Shown: positions 22,237-32,790 of the stretch, piece by piece
How the letters are laid out: each line of letters begins with the position of its first letter
How positions within the stretch are numbered: position 1 is the stretch's first letter
Origin: Populus alba
Lineage: Eukaryota; Streptophyta; Magnoliopsida; Malpighiales; Salicaceae
Assembly: GCF_005239225.2 (NCBI RefSeq)
Contig: NC_133302.1
Coordinates: forward strand, 7,750,001 to 7,814,000
Length of the DNA: 64,000 nucleotides
Direction: 5' to 3'
Program-made: the position numbers and the translations under genes
Notes under the pieces: model-generated
The model's database searches: none
The model's input: the letters and a program-made list of their open reading frames with translations, nothing else
What the model was told of the DNA's origin: nothing

Positions 22237-24280
22237 CACACCTAAATTAAATGGTGTTGTTTTCTACACCTAAATTAATGTGGATTATAATAGTAATTTA
22301 TAGTGTTTTTTTTCTTTGTATTTTTTTATTTTTTTCAACTTTTTCTCTCTTTTTTTTTTCATTTTTTTTCTCTTTTTTTTTCCCAAAATTACTTTTTTTT
22401 TCCAACTTTGCTTTTTTTCTTTTCTTTTCTTTTTTCCATTTAATTTTCTTTTAAATTTTTTTATTGATTTTAATTTTTAAATATTGAACTGGTTAAAAAT
22501 TCTGCTTTGTAATTTTTTTCCTTTAAAATATTGTGGATTGCTACGGTTTTTTTTTTCACGTAGATTTCTATTTTATTATTTTTATTTTTTTAAAATTATA
22601 TTTTTTGATTTTTTTTATATTGAGCTGATTAAGAATTTAGTTTTGTAATTTTTTTTCTTTAGAACATTGTTGATTGCTACAGTGTTTCTCCACATGGTTT
22701 TTTTTTTTTTTGTTTTTGTTTTTTATGATTTTCTCCAAACTTTAAATGGTGTGGGGAATTCACTGTTCCCCCACACCTAAATCATTGTGGATTACAATAG
22801 TAATACCACAGTGCTTTTCTTCTTCTTGTTTTTTTTCTTTGCATTTTTTCATTTTCTTTTACAACTGTCCCTCTCTATTTTTTCATTTTTTTTCCTCTTA
22901 AATTGCTTTCCTTTTTTTTTTTCCAACTTTGCTTTTTCTTTTTCTTTTTTTTTTTCCATTTAATTTTCTTTTAGAAGTTTTTTTTATTGATTTTACTTTT
23001 TAAATATTGAACTGGTTAAAAATTCTGCTTTGTATTTTTTTTCCTTTAAAATACTGTGGATTGCTATGGTATTTTCCAATATAGTTTTTCTATATTATTT
23101 TTTTATTTTTTCAAAATTATATTTGTTGATTTTTTTTTATATTGAGCTGATTAAGAATTTAGTTTTGTAATTTTTTTCTTTAAAACATTGTTGATTGCTA
23201 CAGTGTTTCTCCGCATGATTTTTTTGTTTTTTTTGTTTTTTATGATTTTCTCCAAAATTATCTTACTTTATTTTATTTTTTTAATATTGAGCTGGTTAAA
23301 AATTACAGTTACAATATGTGAGGAAAGCACCGTAACTTTCCTCTCAAATTACTGTGGATTGCTACAGTTTTTTTTCTCATGTGATTTTTTTATGTTTTGT
23401 TATGCTTTTTTTTCTAAAATTTTCTTTCAGTTTTATTTTTTAAATATTAAGCTGGTTAAGAATTGCAATTACAAGTAAATACAAGTTTTTCCTCACAAAA
23501 CACTATGGATTGATACAATTTTTCCTCACATGGTTTTTTTCCAATTTCTTTTGTGTTTTTTTTTTTTTGTAATATATTTTTTTTAAAATTATCTTCGTTG
23601 ATTTTTTTTTAATATCGAGTTGGTTAGAATTTAACTTTGTAATAAAACTTAATCATGTGGGGAAAGCACTGTAGCTTTCTTCACAAAACACCATGAATTG
23701 CTATAGTGTTTCCAAAATGATTTTTTTCCTTTTTTTTTGTGTTTTCTTTTAATATTTTTTTTTCTAAAATTGTCTTTGTCGATTTAATTTTTTTTAATAT
23801 TGAGCTGATTAAGAATTTAGCTTTATAATTTTTTTTCTTTAAAACACTGTGAATTATTGCAGTGTTTTCCCATATGATTTTTTTATTATTTTTTTCCAAA
23901 ATTATCTTTGTCCATTTTTTTTTAAATATTAAGTTGGTTAAAAATTATAATTACAATAAAGCTAAATCATATAGGGAAAGTGTTGTAGTTTTTCTCACAA
24001 AACACTAAGAATTGCTACAGTATTTCTATAAATGGTTATTTTATTTTATTTTATTGGGGAAAGCACTGTAGTTTTCCTCACAAAACATTATCAATTGCTA
24101 CAATGTTTTTTCTTATAGATTTTTTTCCTTCCAAAATTATCTTTGTTTTTTTTTTTTTAATATTAAGTTGGTAGAAAATTTAGCTTTGTAATTTTTTTTG
24201 CTTTTTATTAACAGAAAAGCTAAATCATGTGGCGAAAGCAATGTATCTTTCCTCCCAAAACACTATGGATTGCTACAAAT
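22237..24280. repeat. T-rich minisatellite array (about 12 units)
   Basis: A unit built around (G)GATTGCTACAGTGTTT, followed by a TTTTT stretch, CCAAAATTATCTTTGTTGAT, AATATTGAGCTGGTTAA and CTTTAAAACACTGT, repeats about twelve times (for example at 22,537, 22,669, 23,052, 23,190, 23,350, 23,503, 23,690, 23,845, 24,005, 24,083 and 24,262). Spacing is mostly 130-190 bp. The left part also repeats at a higher order: the CCCCCACACCTAAAT start recurs at 22,237 and about 22,770. Long T runs make phenylalanine-rich frames that are not genes. Confidence 0.8.
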
Positions 24281-24453
24281 CATTTTGTTCAGTCTCTAAG
24301 TTTTGATCACCAATACAACTTTTTTTCCCGTCATGAAATATTAGCCCTATCATATCCTTAGTTTCTATTACTTATCAAGCGCTGGTTCACAATTATAACA
24401 CTATTAAATATATTTATTTTATAAGCCTGCGGTAGCGCGTGGACATGCATCTT

Positions 24454-25020
24454 GTGTATATATTAGAATATAACTAGCACCATCAGAAATTTAGTTGATA
24501 CCAATGGATTTATTGACGGAATATTTATATCGATAATTTGAGATTGTTATTACTGAAAAAAAAATTTTGTTCATCATTCTGTCGGTATATACCAACGAAA
24601 ACATTCGATCAGTAGTTACTGACAGAATTACAGATGGAATGTTCAGAATTAAAAAAAGAAAAGCGGTTAACTAACGTGGAGCTTTTTATGGGTGATTTTT
24701 TTTTTATGGAACCACTGAGGGATTTAAAACGGCAGCTCCATACGGTGACGTGACCTATTCACCATTTAAAATGCCGACATAATCATTGAGGCTTCAAAAC
24801 GTCATCTCCGTACGGTGACGTGTCCTGTTTGCCATCGGATCAGGAAATTGTAAATGTATCTCAAAATTCTTTTTGAAAAATCAAGAGATTAGCCATATTG
24901 TTTTTAGTTTTGCGTTTTGATTCCCTATCTTTAAATTTTATATTTTTATCATACTTTCATAAAAATAGTTAAACTAAACATCTGTTTTAATTGTTTTGTT
25001 AATAGCTAGGAAATAATGGA
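24454..25020 (+). repeat. Repeat block copy 1, right part
   Basis: Pairs with 30,904-31,462 from TGTATATATTAG to TTAATAGCTAGGAAATAATGG. Includes CACTA-like words (CCGACATAATCATTGAGG, CTGACAGAATTACAGATGG) and GATTCCCTATCTTTAAATTT, shared by both copies. Confidence 0.8.
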
Positions 25021-25409
25021 TGACTCCTCTGCTTTTTTTTTTTTCTCTCATTTTCATTTATTTTATGTGTATGACTTGGGTAGGTCAGGTTTATTACAAT
25101 AAAACTAATTCATTGTCCCTTGCATTCATCAGTTCAATTCATTATTTTATGATCCATATAGTATATGCTTTGAGAGAACAGAATCACTTACCCTAATGAA
25201 TCCAAACAGTCAACCAAATTTCGTTTGGAAAGGATGCTACCTCTTATTAGTTGCTATAAATAGGGCATGATAATGTTTTTCGTGAAGTTGTACGATATAA
25301 ATAAGGTATGATAATATCTTTGGATATTATAAAAATTAATTTTTGTTGTGTCTAAAGTTGTCACGGGGGAGAAATTTTTGTCTTAGAAAGGGCACGAGAA
25401 GCTTGTCCA

Positions 25410-26040
25410 ATGCTAAGAAGGGTTAATCTAGTTAATTTAGGTTAACATAAGGATAAAAATTATTATTATTATAATTTTAAAATCTGATTTGAGATTGATC
25501 TGAGTCCAAGCCCGGATCACAGATCAGATTGACCATTGACTCGAGTCAACATAAAAATAAAAATAATTATTATCATACTTTTAGAACTTAACTCATTATG
25601 GGTTGACCCGAGGTGAGGCTCAAGTCACAAGTGGGGTTGACCATTGACCTAAGTTAACCTTAAAATAAAAATAATAATTATCATAGTTTTAAAACCTGAC
25701 TCGATGGTCGACTTAGAGTTAGGCTTAATCCATCAAGCCCAGGTCACATGTCAAGTTGACCATTGACTCAATGTAAGGATAAAAATAGTTATTATTATAG
25801 TTTTAAAGCTCAAGTCAGGGGTTGACCTGAGGCTAAGCCCGGGACACGAGTTAGGTTGACCATTGACCCAAGTTAACCTTAGGATAAAAATTATTATTAT
25901 TATTATTATAATTTTAAAACTTGACTCAGGGTCGACTTGGGGCTAAGTAGGCTTTATCTACTAGGTTTGAGTTGACTATTGATCTGGGTTAATGTAATGA
26001 TATAAATGGTTATTATCATATTTTCATAACTTAAGTAAGG
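25410..26040. repeat. ~110 bp minisatellite (5-6 units)
   Basis: GTTGACCATTGACC-like cores fall at 25,529, 25,637, 25,756, 25,856 and (variant) 25,972, each followed by GTTAACCTTA.GATAAAAAT, an ATT/ATA run and TTTTAAAACCTGACTC. Spacing is 100-119 bp. It ends just before the CACTA terminus. Confidence 0.85.
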
Positions 26041-26079
26041 GGTCGATGACACAACCAAAAGAATCACTACATGATTTCA

Positions 26080-26580
26080 CAGTTTTACCGACGGACGTAT
26101 TTCGTCGATGTGTAATTGAGAGTTCGTCGGTAAATTATTTACTGACTATATTACCAATAGAATACGCCCGTCGGATTACCTTTTTTCGGTGATTCCACAT
26201 TCTGTCGCTATATCGGTCGGAAAAACAAAAAAAACATTTACCGACAGTTTTACAGACGGAATGTGCGTGCCAAAAAAAAAGTTTCCCGCTTGGAATTTAC
26301 TGAAAAAAAATATTCCATCGGTGATATAGTGTATAATCGACGGCCTATATCCATCGGTAAATTTGTCGATGAGTGTTTGAAATACCGACCGAATATATCC
26401 GTCTGTAACTTCATCGGTACATTTGGCAGCTACTGTCAAATGCCGACAGATGAAATCCATCTATGAATCTGTCGGTGAGTGTATGGAATACCGACTGAAT
26501 GTATCCGTCTGAATATTCATCGATGATGGTGGCAGCCACTGTCCAATGCCGACGGAGTTATTCCGTCGGTAAATTCCTGT
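26080..26580. repeat. CACTA subterminal repeats, 3' side
   Basis: CCGACGG/CCGTCGG words in both orientations. A ~109 bp unit (AATACCGAC.GAAT.TATCCGTCTG...GGCAGC.ACTGTC.AATGCCGAC) is present twice, starting at about 26,380 and 26,488. Confidence 0.85.
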
Positions 26581-26782
26581 TTAATTGTTTTTTTTTTTAA
26601 TTATTTAGAATACATATTATAAAATGATATAAATTAATGGTAATACAAACCAATTATGCAAATAAATTTTATATTAAGCATTAAAAACAAAAAATTCAAA
26701 GTTAAATAATATTCATTACAAAATGAATGTGTTTAAAAAAACATTAAATGAAATTTTAAATGTAAATAATGTTTATTAAAAA

Positions 26783-28437
26783 TTAATATAAAGGTGGTGG
26801 TGGAGGAGGAGGAGGAGGTTGGGGGTTAGACGGCCAAAAAGGATTAGGCGCACATGTTCTACCTTGTGCCATGTTCATGACTATTTGACGAGGCTCTTCA
26901 TAAGCCGCTCTTTGTTGTTCAGAATCTACTATGTATTGTTCTTTGAGTGTGTGTGAACGCCTCAAATATGTGGTCGCACCTTTGCTGCAAGGCCATGAAC
27001 TCCTTAGATTGGGAGCTTGATACTGATTGGGAGCTCCCGACGGTTGAATCAGTACGGGCCGTCCGCAAGTTGTCGGCCGTAGTGTTGGAGAGCCCGTAAA
27101 CCCGATTTTTATCGAGTCTACTTGATGATCCAGCCTCCATCCATAAATCCGTATCGAATTCTAGATGGGTCGAAGGATCGTCCCCGTATCTCTCCCTCAA
27201 CCGATTATTATAAGTCTCCTGAAAATAAAAAAAAGTAATCATCATATTCAATTCAATAAACATAATAAGAACTTACAAAATAAAATGGTTGAACAAACAT
27301 ACCACAAAATGTTGAGTACAGCTGTCAATGAACTGTTGCGCCCCTTTTTGGCGCTATTGACTCCGTACGTGCGTCTCCACAAACAGCTCCATAGGGCTCG
27401 GCTCACGTCTAAGAGATGTAGCCTATAATGAAAAATTTTTATTAACAACAAATTAATTGAACGATATATTTCATTTAAATTAATCTTACCATCTGTTTCG
27501 CATATGCAGCAAACGGAACGGAGCTGCCGGTGTGCGTTGTCATCGAGCCATGAATTGGCCGATTCCGGTTGCCAGTACCGAACTGTGAGCATCGTGTGAA
27601 CCGCTCAGACGTCACGTGCTGAAGATAGTGCGACTATATATCTTCTGGGATGTATATCGGTTTGAAATCTCTCCAAACCGCAACATCGTTCCAGCTTTGG
27701 AACCCCTTATCCCTCAGAGTTTTTTTTGCCTTTTTTTGGGCTTCGTACCAAAAATCATGCAAGCAAAAATTACATTTCAAAACATAAATTTTTATGTAAA
27801 AAAAAAGTTGGATTGTTTTCGACGTTACCTAGTTGCCGCGTGATTTTCCCACACCCTCCTCACAACAGTGTTATGTTCATCGTTCCAGCAGAATCGATGT
27901 TGTGTATAAAAAATTAATTTTAAAAAATGTTAATAATTTATTTACAATTATATATTAACACGAACCTCAAATTTGGAAAACCATGCATTGATTTGAGGCA
28001 TCCATTCAAGATGCTTGGATAACTAACTCCATTGAAACAATGGAATCTCCATCGACGCTTTAAACGCCCATGATATTACTCGGGCGACCTCAATGTTTGT
28101 GAACCTAAAGAGAAATGAAATTAATGAAATAGTGATTACTTTATAAATTATGTTTTAAATTTGTTTTTTTTTAAAAAAAAAAACTAAAACCTTAACAAAC
28201 TTACATTGAAAGATCGTCCTTCCACTGTGCCTCGTACTTGCGGGTAAATTGATTCCGCTGTGAAGGCACGCCGCTTCTGCGATGTGAAATAGCGCTCGAA
28301 GAGGCAGCATCGGTTGACGGCGTAGGTGGTGTCGGTGCCTCTTCTTGAGAGGCACCTAGGGAAATATCATCATCGCTGCCAGACGAACTTGATTCGACTG
28401 GACATGAACAACCAACTTTGGTTTTCATTCTACGCAT
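26783..28437 (-). pseudogene. CACTA accessory protein (plant Transposase_24 / Ptta-En/Spm type), broken
   Basis: Read on the minus strand, exon-like segments run 28,437-28,204 (acidic/serine-rich start, ending RKYEAQWKDDLSM), about 28,107-27,967 (TNIEVARVISWAF), about 27,900-27,830 (WNDEHNTVVRRVWENHAA), 27,730-27,490 (VTSERFTRCSQFGTGNRNRP, GSVPFAAYAKQM), 27,422-27,303 (REPSPMELFVETHVRSQ) and 27,218-26,783 (ETYNNRLRERYGDDPSTHLE, then a proline run). GT-AG borders are visible at most of them. The protein binds subterminal repeats during transposition. Breaks: stop codons after FQWS (about 28,030), after YIPEDI (about 27,633) and after VRSQ (about 27,355), and a one-base frameshift near 26,945. 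A GGA/GGT run encodes the terminal prolines. Confidence 0.8.
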
Positions 28438-29159
28438 CTAAATAATTTTATATAAATAATTATATAATTAAATTCAAAAGTTAAAAAAAATTCGGCAGCA
28501 CCTTCCCTATACTGGATACTTCCCAAATCCACAAACCTGCATATATTAACCCAATCTATACTAATTATTACAACATATTCAATTACTAATCCTAAGGTAA
28601 ATTCAACATTAACAATTACAATTCAACAAATTATTCAATATTTATGTCAATACAACAATAAAATATATTCTATAAATTAAAAAAATTATAAACTAACAAT
28701 TAAAAAACAATGGAAATAATTAAACACAAATCATGCAATAATAGAGTAAAATTACTAATTATTCCAACATATGCAATTACTAATTCTAAGGTAAATTCAA
28801 CATTAACAACAAATATTCAACAAATTAACTAATAACAATTATGCCAATACAACAATAAAAAATATTCAATAAATTAAAAAAAAAACTATAGACTTTAGGG
28901 AAGAAATATGCATACCTTAATAATGTGTTCAAACAAAAACTTTATCTACATTACAAACAAATACAACAAACAAAAAACATAAAAAGAATAAAAAAAACTA
29001 TAAATAAAATAAAATAGAAAAAAACACATACCTTTGAATGTGATGAAGATTCACAACCAAGCTTGCTAGATATTCAACAAAACTTGAAGATTTGAGAGGA
29101 AAAAAATCGAAAGTTTAAGGTGAGAAACGGAGGAGAAGAAAAAATGAACTGAAGGGGTG
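28438..29159. other. CACTA internal spacer
   Basis: AT-rich, with a ~180 bp segment repeated loosely (CTAATTATTACAACATATTC and CTAATTATTCCAACATATGC starts, near 28,560 and 28,756). No coding evidence. Confidence 0.4.
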
Positions 29160-29830
29160 ACCGCATGAACTTATAGGGTAGTTTTACCGACGGAATCACC
29201 GATGAATATAAAAAATTATTATTACTTAAATTAAATCCGTCGGTAATGTGATAAAAATCCGTCGGTAATTTTTGAATTTCACACCAAAATTTTTAATTAC
29301 GCTACATATTTTTTGCGGTCTGTTGGTAATCTGACGTGGTCATAGGTTCATTTAATGCAGACCCTTTGGAATTTGCACATTCCGTCGGTAATTTTAGCCG
29401 CCGATAAATTACCGACGAACTTACAACCGTCGGTAAAGTCGTTGGTGTTTGTGGCATTTCGCGTAATTGTTTTCAAACTCTCTGTGAGATACCGACGACA
29501 GTAAATCTGTCGGTGTATGTGTCGGTGAAGTTGTCGGTAACGGTGTTGGTGATAATGGCATTTCGTGTAATTGTTTTCGAACTCTCTGTGAGATGCCAAC
29601 GGACTTAATTACGTCGGTCAGTTTGTCGGTGATTGTGGCATTTCGCGTAATAATTTTTGAACTCTCTATGAGATGCCGACAGACGTCAATCCGTCAGTGT
29701 GGGTGTCGGTGAATCCGTCGGTATATGCGTCGGTGATTGTGGCATTTCGCGTAATTAAGTTCGAACTCTTTGTGAGATGTCGACGAATGGTTGTCCGTCG
29801 GTATGAACGTCGGTAAGTTTGCATTTTACA
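29160..29830. repeat. CACTA CCGTCGG repeat field with ~104 bp units
   Basis: GGCATTTCGCGTAATT...GAACTCT.TGTGAGAT units begin at 29,453, 29,557, 29,637 and 29,741 (spacing 104, 80, 104), each followed by variable runs of CCGTCGGT. Such arrays bind the CACTA accessory protein. Confidence 0.85.
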
Positions 29831-30010
29831 GGAAAGGTTGTATTTGTATTGCCTATTTACCTTCCTGCAAAAACTTAACTGATAAACTGTCTATCGAATA
29901 AAACAATCACAACATTGCTTAAACAATAAATATTTTGTGTTACAAAATATATCATCCATAATCTAAACTACATGAGATAAAGGGTTTTACATAGGGCTTC
30001 ATTTTGATAG

Positions 30011-30320
30011 TTAGTCGGAATTTTCTTCTTCTTCTTCTTCCTTATCGATTGAATTGTCATCACCTTCATCGCAATCTTCAATATGGATATCATCTTCTTC
30101 ATCAACATTTGCTTGTCCGCTAGAGCTCAGAACAACATTCAACTCCTCTGCGTCAATATCAACAAGACTATCATCGAGAACACGAAAATTTGAATTTTCT
30201 TCCAATTCAATCGAGGGAGCAACTCGATATGGTTCAACCAACTCACGAACTTGAAAGACTTCATCTCGCACACTTGTGTCTTCATTCTCATCCTGAACAA
30301 CCTCGACACGACCCCGTGGT
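30011..30320 (-). pseudogene. CACTA transposase (TnpD-type) C-terminal fragment
   Basis: The minus strand reads PRGRVEVVQDENEDTS, then VFQVRELVEPYRVAPSIELE, an ...DDSLVDIDAEELNVVLSSSG block and a highly acidic tail with an EEEEEE run, ending in a TAA near the CACTA spacer. This is the poorly structured C-terminal end commonly annotated beside DUF4216 in plant CACTA transposases. The catalytic part is absent, cut off at about 30,320. Conserved spacing to the accessory gene supports one element. Confidence 0.65.
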
Positions 30321-30324
30321 TTAG

Positions 30325-31462
30325 TTTTTTTGGTTTATATGGGTTTTGCTTCACAATTTACTCCATGTGAGTTATAATTTAAAAAATTTATCTAGCTACC
30401 TCTGAATAGTTGACCTTTCGATAACCCTCTATTTATTCTATGCAAAACTTATCCACCTCTTTCAGCCACCCATTTAATAGCTAAGGACACCAAAGTTTCT
30501 TGACTGATTTGTGGACGTTTTAAAACCAGAAAACAATAAAACATACAACACTAATTAATTATTATATATCAAAGCCTTCGATAGCGTGGAGCCACAAAGG
30601 GTGTTTGAGAGTGTGGTTGCTGTTGTTTTTCAAAGTGCTTTTCATTTAGAAAAACATATTAATAATGTTTTTTTATTTTTTAAAAATCATATTTGAGATC
30701 AGCACATCAAAATAATTTGAAAATATCAAAACATATTAATTTAAAGCAAAATAAAAAATAAAAAATTTTCAAATTTTTTCGGAAGTGCTTTTGAAAAGCA
30801 CTCCCAAATAGGCAAGCTCAGCAGATTAGGCGATGGTAGAGGTGGCAGCTCTCCCATTGTACCCTCGAGATGATGACACTGAAGGAGTGATTTCGATAAC
30901 ATGTATATATTAGCATATAATTAGCAGTATCATAAATTCGGTTAATACCAATGAATTTACCGATAGAATATATCTATCGGTTATTTAAGGTTGCCATTAC
31001 TAACATAATTTTTTTTGTTCGTTATTTCATTGGAATATACCAATAAAAATATTCAGTTAATAGTTATTGACAGAATTACAAACAAAATGTTTAGAATTTA
31101 AAAACTTAATTGTTCACTGACATGGAGGTTTTTGTGGGTGATTTTTTTCGATGAAATCATCGAGGGATTTAAATCAGAAGCTTCGTACGATGTGTGACCA
31201 ATTCACCATTTAAAATGCCGACGAAATTACCGGGAAATTCAAAACAGCAGCTTCATTTGGTGACGTGTCTTGTTTGCCATCAGATCATAAAATTTTAAAT
31301 GTATCTCTAAATTCTTCATGAAAAATTGAGAGAGTAGCTATATTTTTTTTAGTTTTGCATTTTGATTCCCTATCTTTAAATTTTATATTTTTACCATACT
31401 TTCATAAAAACAGTTAAACTGACGCATCTATTTTAATTGTTTTGTTAATAGGTAGGAAATAA
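30325..31462 (+). repeat. Repeat block copy 2
   Basis: Collinear with 21,849-22,221 plus 24,454-25,020, but without the 2.2 kb minisatellite array and with a MITE at 30,600-30,811. Its left edge is the truncation point of the CACTA transposase fragment. Confidence 0.8.
30600..30811 (+). mobile_element. MITE with 13 bp imperfect terminal inverted repeats (TIRs)
   Basis: The left end is GTGTTTGAGAGTG; the right end is CACTCCCAAATAG, matching inversely at 10 of 13 bases, with an AT-rich interior and AGTGCTTTT boxes inside both ends. The paralogous block at 22,125 reads through without it, confirming a discrete insertion. Same family as 6,372-6,600. Confidence 0.75.
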
Positions 31463-31760
31463 TGGGATTGCAAAAAACAAAATACATACACATCATAGTT
31501 TTATTTTTGCATTTTAACGTGTAGAGGAAGGTTTGCCCCACAAGCGACTCAACAACAGGCAGGAAACAGAGGCTAAAATTAATGGCACCGGAGTGGCGTA
31601 CGTTTCCTGTTTTTAAACGACTACACCGACACATTTGTGGAAGGAAAGAAAAGTCGGGTACAATTAATTTGTATCTGTACCACAAAATAGAAAGGGAAAC
31701 GTTTTTTTGGCGTTTTTTAGTATATCCCTCGAAAGTTTCGATTATGCTTGGCAATAGGAA

Positions 31761-31960
31761 CCTTACATCTTTCTATTACCACCACACATTTCAGGCATCC
31801 ATGCATGCAGGATTGAAAACTTTATAAAAGAAGTTGGAGCTAAGAACAAATCAGCAGATAGCAGAACCAAAGCAACAGCCAATAAACATGATGGTGGAAA
31901 GCGTTCTTTGCATGAATCCAGGAGATGGTGAAACCAGCTACGCCAAGAATTCATTCCTTC

Positions 31961-31992
<32 letters not shown>

Positions 31993-32306
31993 CCCCCCCT
32001 CTAACACCTTATTCGTTACTACATTATTTCATAAAAATGTGATGTCTTATTGCATTTGGTGAGACAAATTACCCTTTGTTTTCCTTTCTTTTTGGTAGGG
32101 TTGGAACTTTATTGTAAGTAGAGTAGACCTTACATCTTTCTATTGCACGCATGCATGATTGAAAACTTTATAAAAGAAGTTGGAGCTAAGAACAAATCAG
32201 CAGATAGCAGAACCAAAGCAACAGCCAATAAACATGATGGTGGAAAGCGTTCTTTGCATGAATCCAGGAGATGGTGAAACCAGCTACGCCAAGAATTCAT
32301 TCCTTC

Positions 32307-32338
<32 letters not shown>

Positions 32339-32650
32339 CCCCCTCTAACACCTTATTCGTTACTACATTATTTCATAAAAATGTGATGTCTTATTGCATT
32401 TGGTGAGACAAATTACCCTTTGTTTTCCTTTCTTTTTGGTAGGGTTGGAACTTTATTGTAAGTAGAGTAGACCTTACATCTTTCTATTGCACGCATGCAT
32501 GATTGAAAACTTTATAAAAGAAGTTGGAGCTAAGAACAAATCAGCAGATAGCAGAACCAAAGCAACAGCCAATAAACACGATGGTGGAAAGCGTTCTTTG
32601 CATGGATCCAGGAGATGGTGAAACCAGCTACAACAAGAATTCATTCCCTC

Positions 32651-32685
<35 letters not shown>

Positions 32686-32790
32686 ACACCTTATTTCATA
32701 TAAATGTGATGTCTTAGAGAGAGACAAATTACCGGCCTTTGTTTTCCTTTCTTTTTGGTAGTGTTAGAATTTTATTGTAAGTAGAGAAGA
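31761..32790 (+). repeat. Tandem triplication of a SABATH promoter and exon 1
   Basis: Three units start with CCTTACATCTTTCTATT at 31,761, 32,128 and 32,472 (lengths 367, 344 and 319 bp). Each contains a CATGCATG stretch, a TATAAAA box, a ~60 nt leader, a complete exon 1 (31,888-31,962; 32,234-32,308; 32,581-32,652), a donor GT immediately followed by a (CT)n run, and the start of intron 1. Units 1 and 2 encode the same 25 residues. Unit 3 has lost the first ATG, starts one codon later and has three substitutions (N to D, A to N, L to P). Only one exon 2 follows. Confidence 0.9.
31823..31829 (+). promoter_or_regulatory. TATA box, exon 1 unit 1
   Basis: TATAAAA 59 bp upstream of the first ATG of unit 1. 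Equivalent boxes are at 32,169-32,175 and 32,513-32,519 in units 2 and 3, each preceded by a CATGCATG (RY-like) motif. Confidence 0.6.

Larger units (their letters stand above)
26065..30320 (-). mobile_element. 5'-truncated CACTA (En/Spm-type) element
   Basis: The plus strand opens CACTACATGA at 26,065 behind a possible 3 bp target copy (AAT). Next come subterminal CCGACGG/CCGTCGG repeats (26,090-26,580), typical binding sites of the CACTA accessory protein. On the minus strand the gene order is transposase C-terminus (30,320-30,011), a second CCGTCGG-rich repeat field (29,830-29,160), then the accessory-protein gene (28,437-26,783) and the terminus, matching En/Spm order. Everything upstream of the transposase C-terminus is missing at about 30,320, where a dispersed repeat block abuts. 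It is a dead relic with only one terminus. Confidence 0.8.

Noticed and set aside
22251..23478. Phenylalanine-rich open frames
   Set aside because: They are translations of T-runs in the minisatellite array and repeat with its period.
29160..29830. CRISPR-like or satellite array
   Set aside because: The short CCGTCGG words and ~104 bp units are typical CACTA subterminal repeats, and spacers are not of constant length.
31763..32689. Minus-strand frames repeated in each exon 1 unit (also 45.6 and 62.6 kb)
   Set aside because: They are antisense shadows of SABATH exon 1, its leader and the (CT)n tract.
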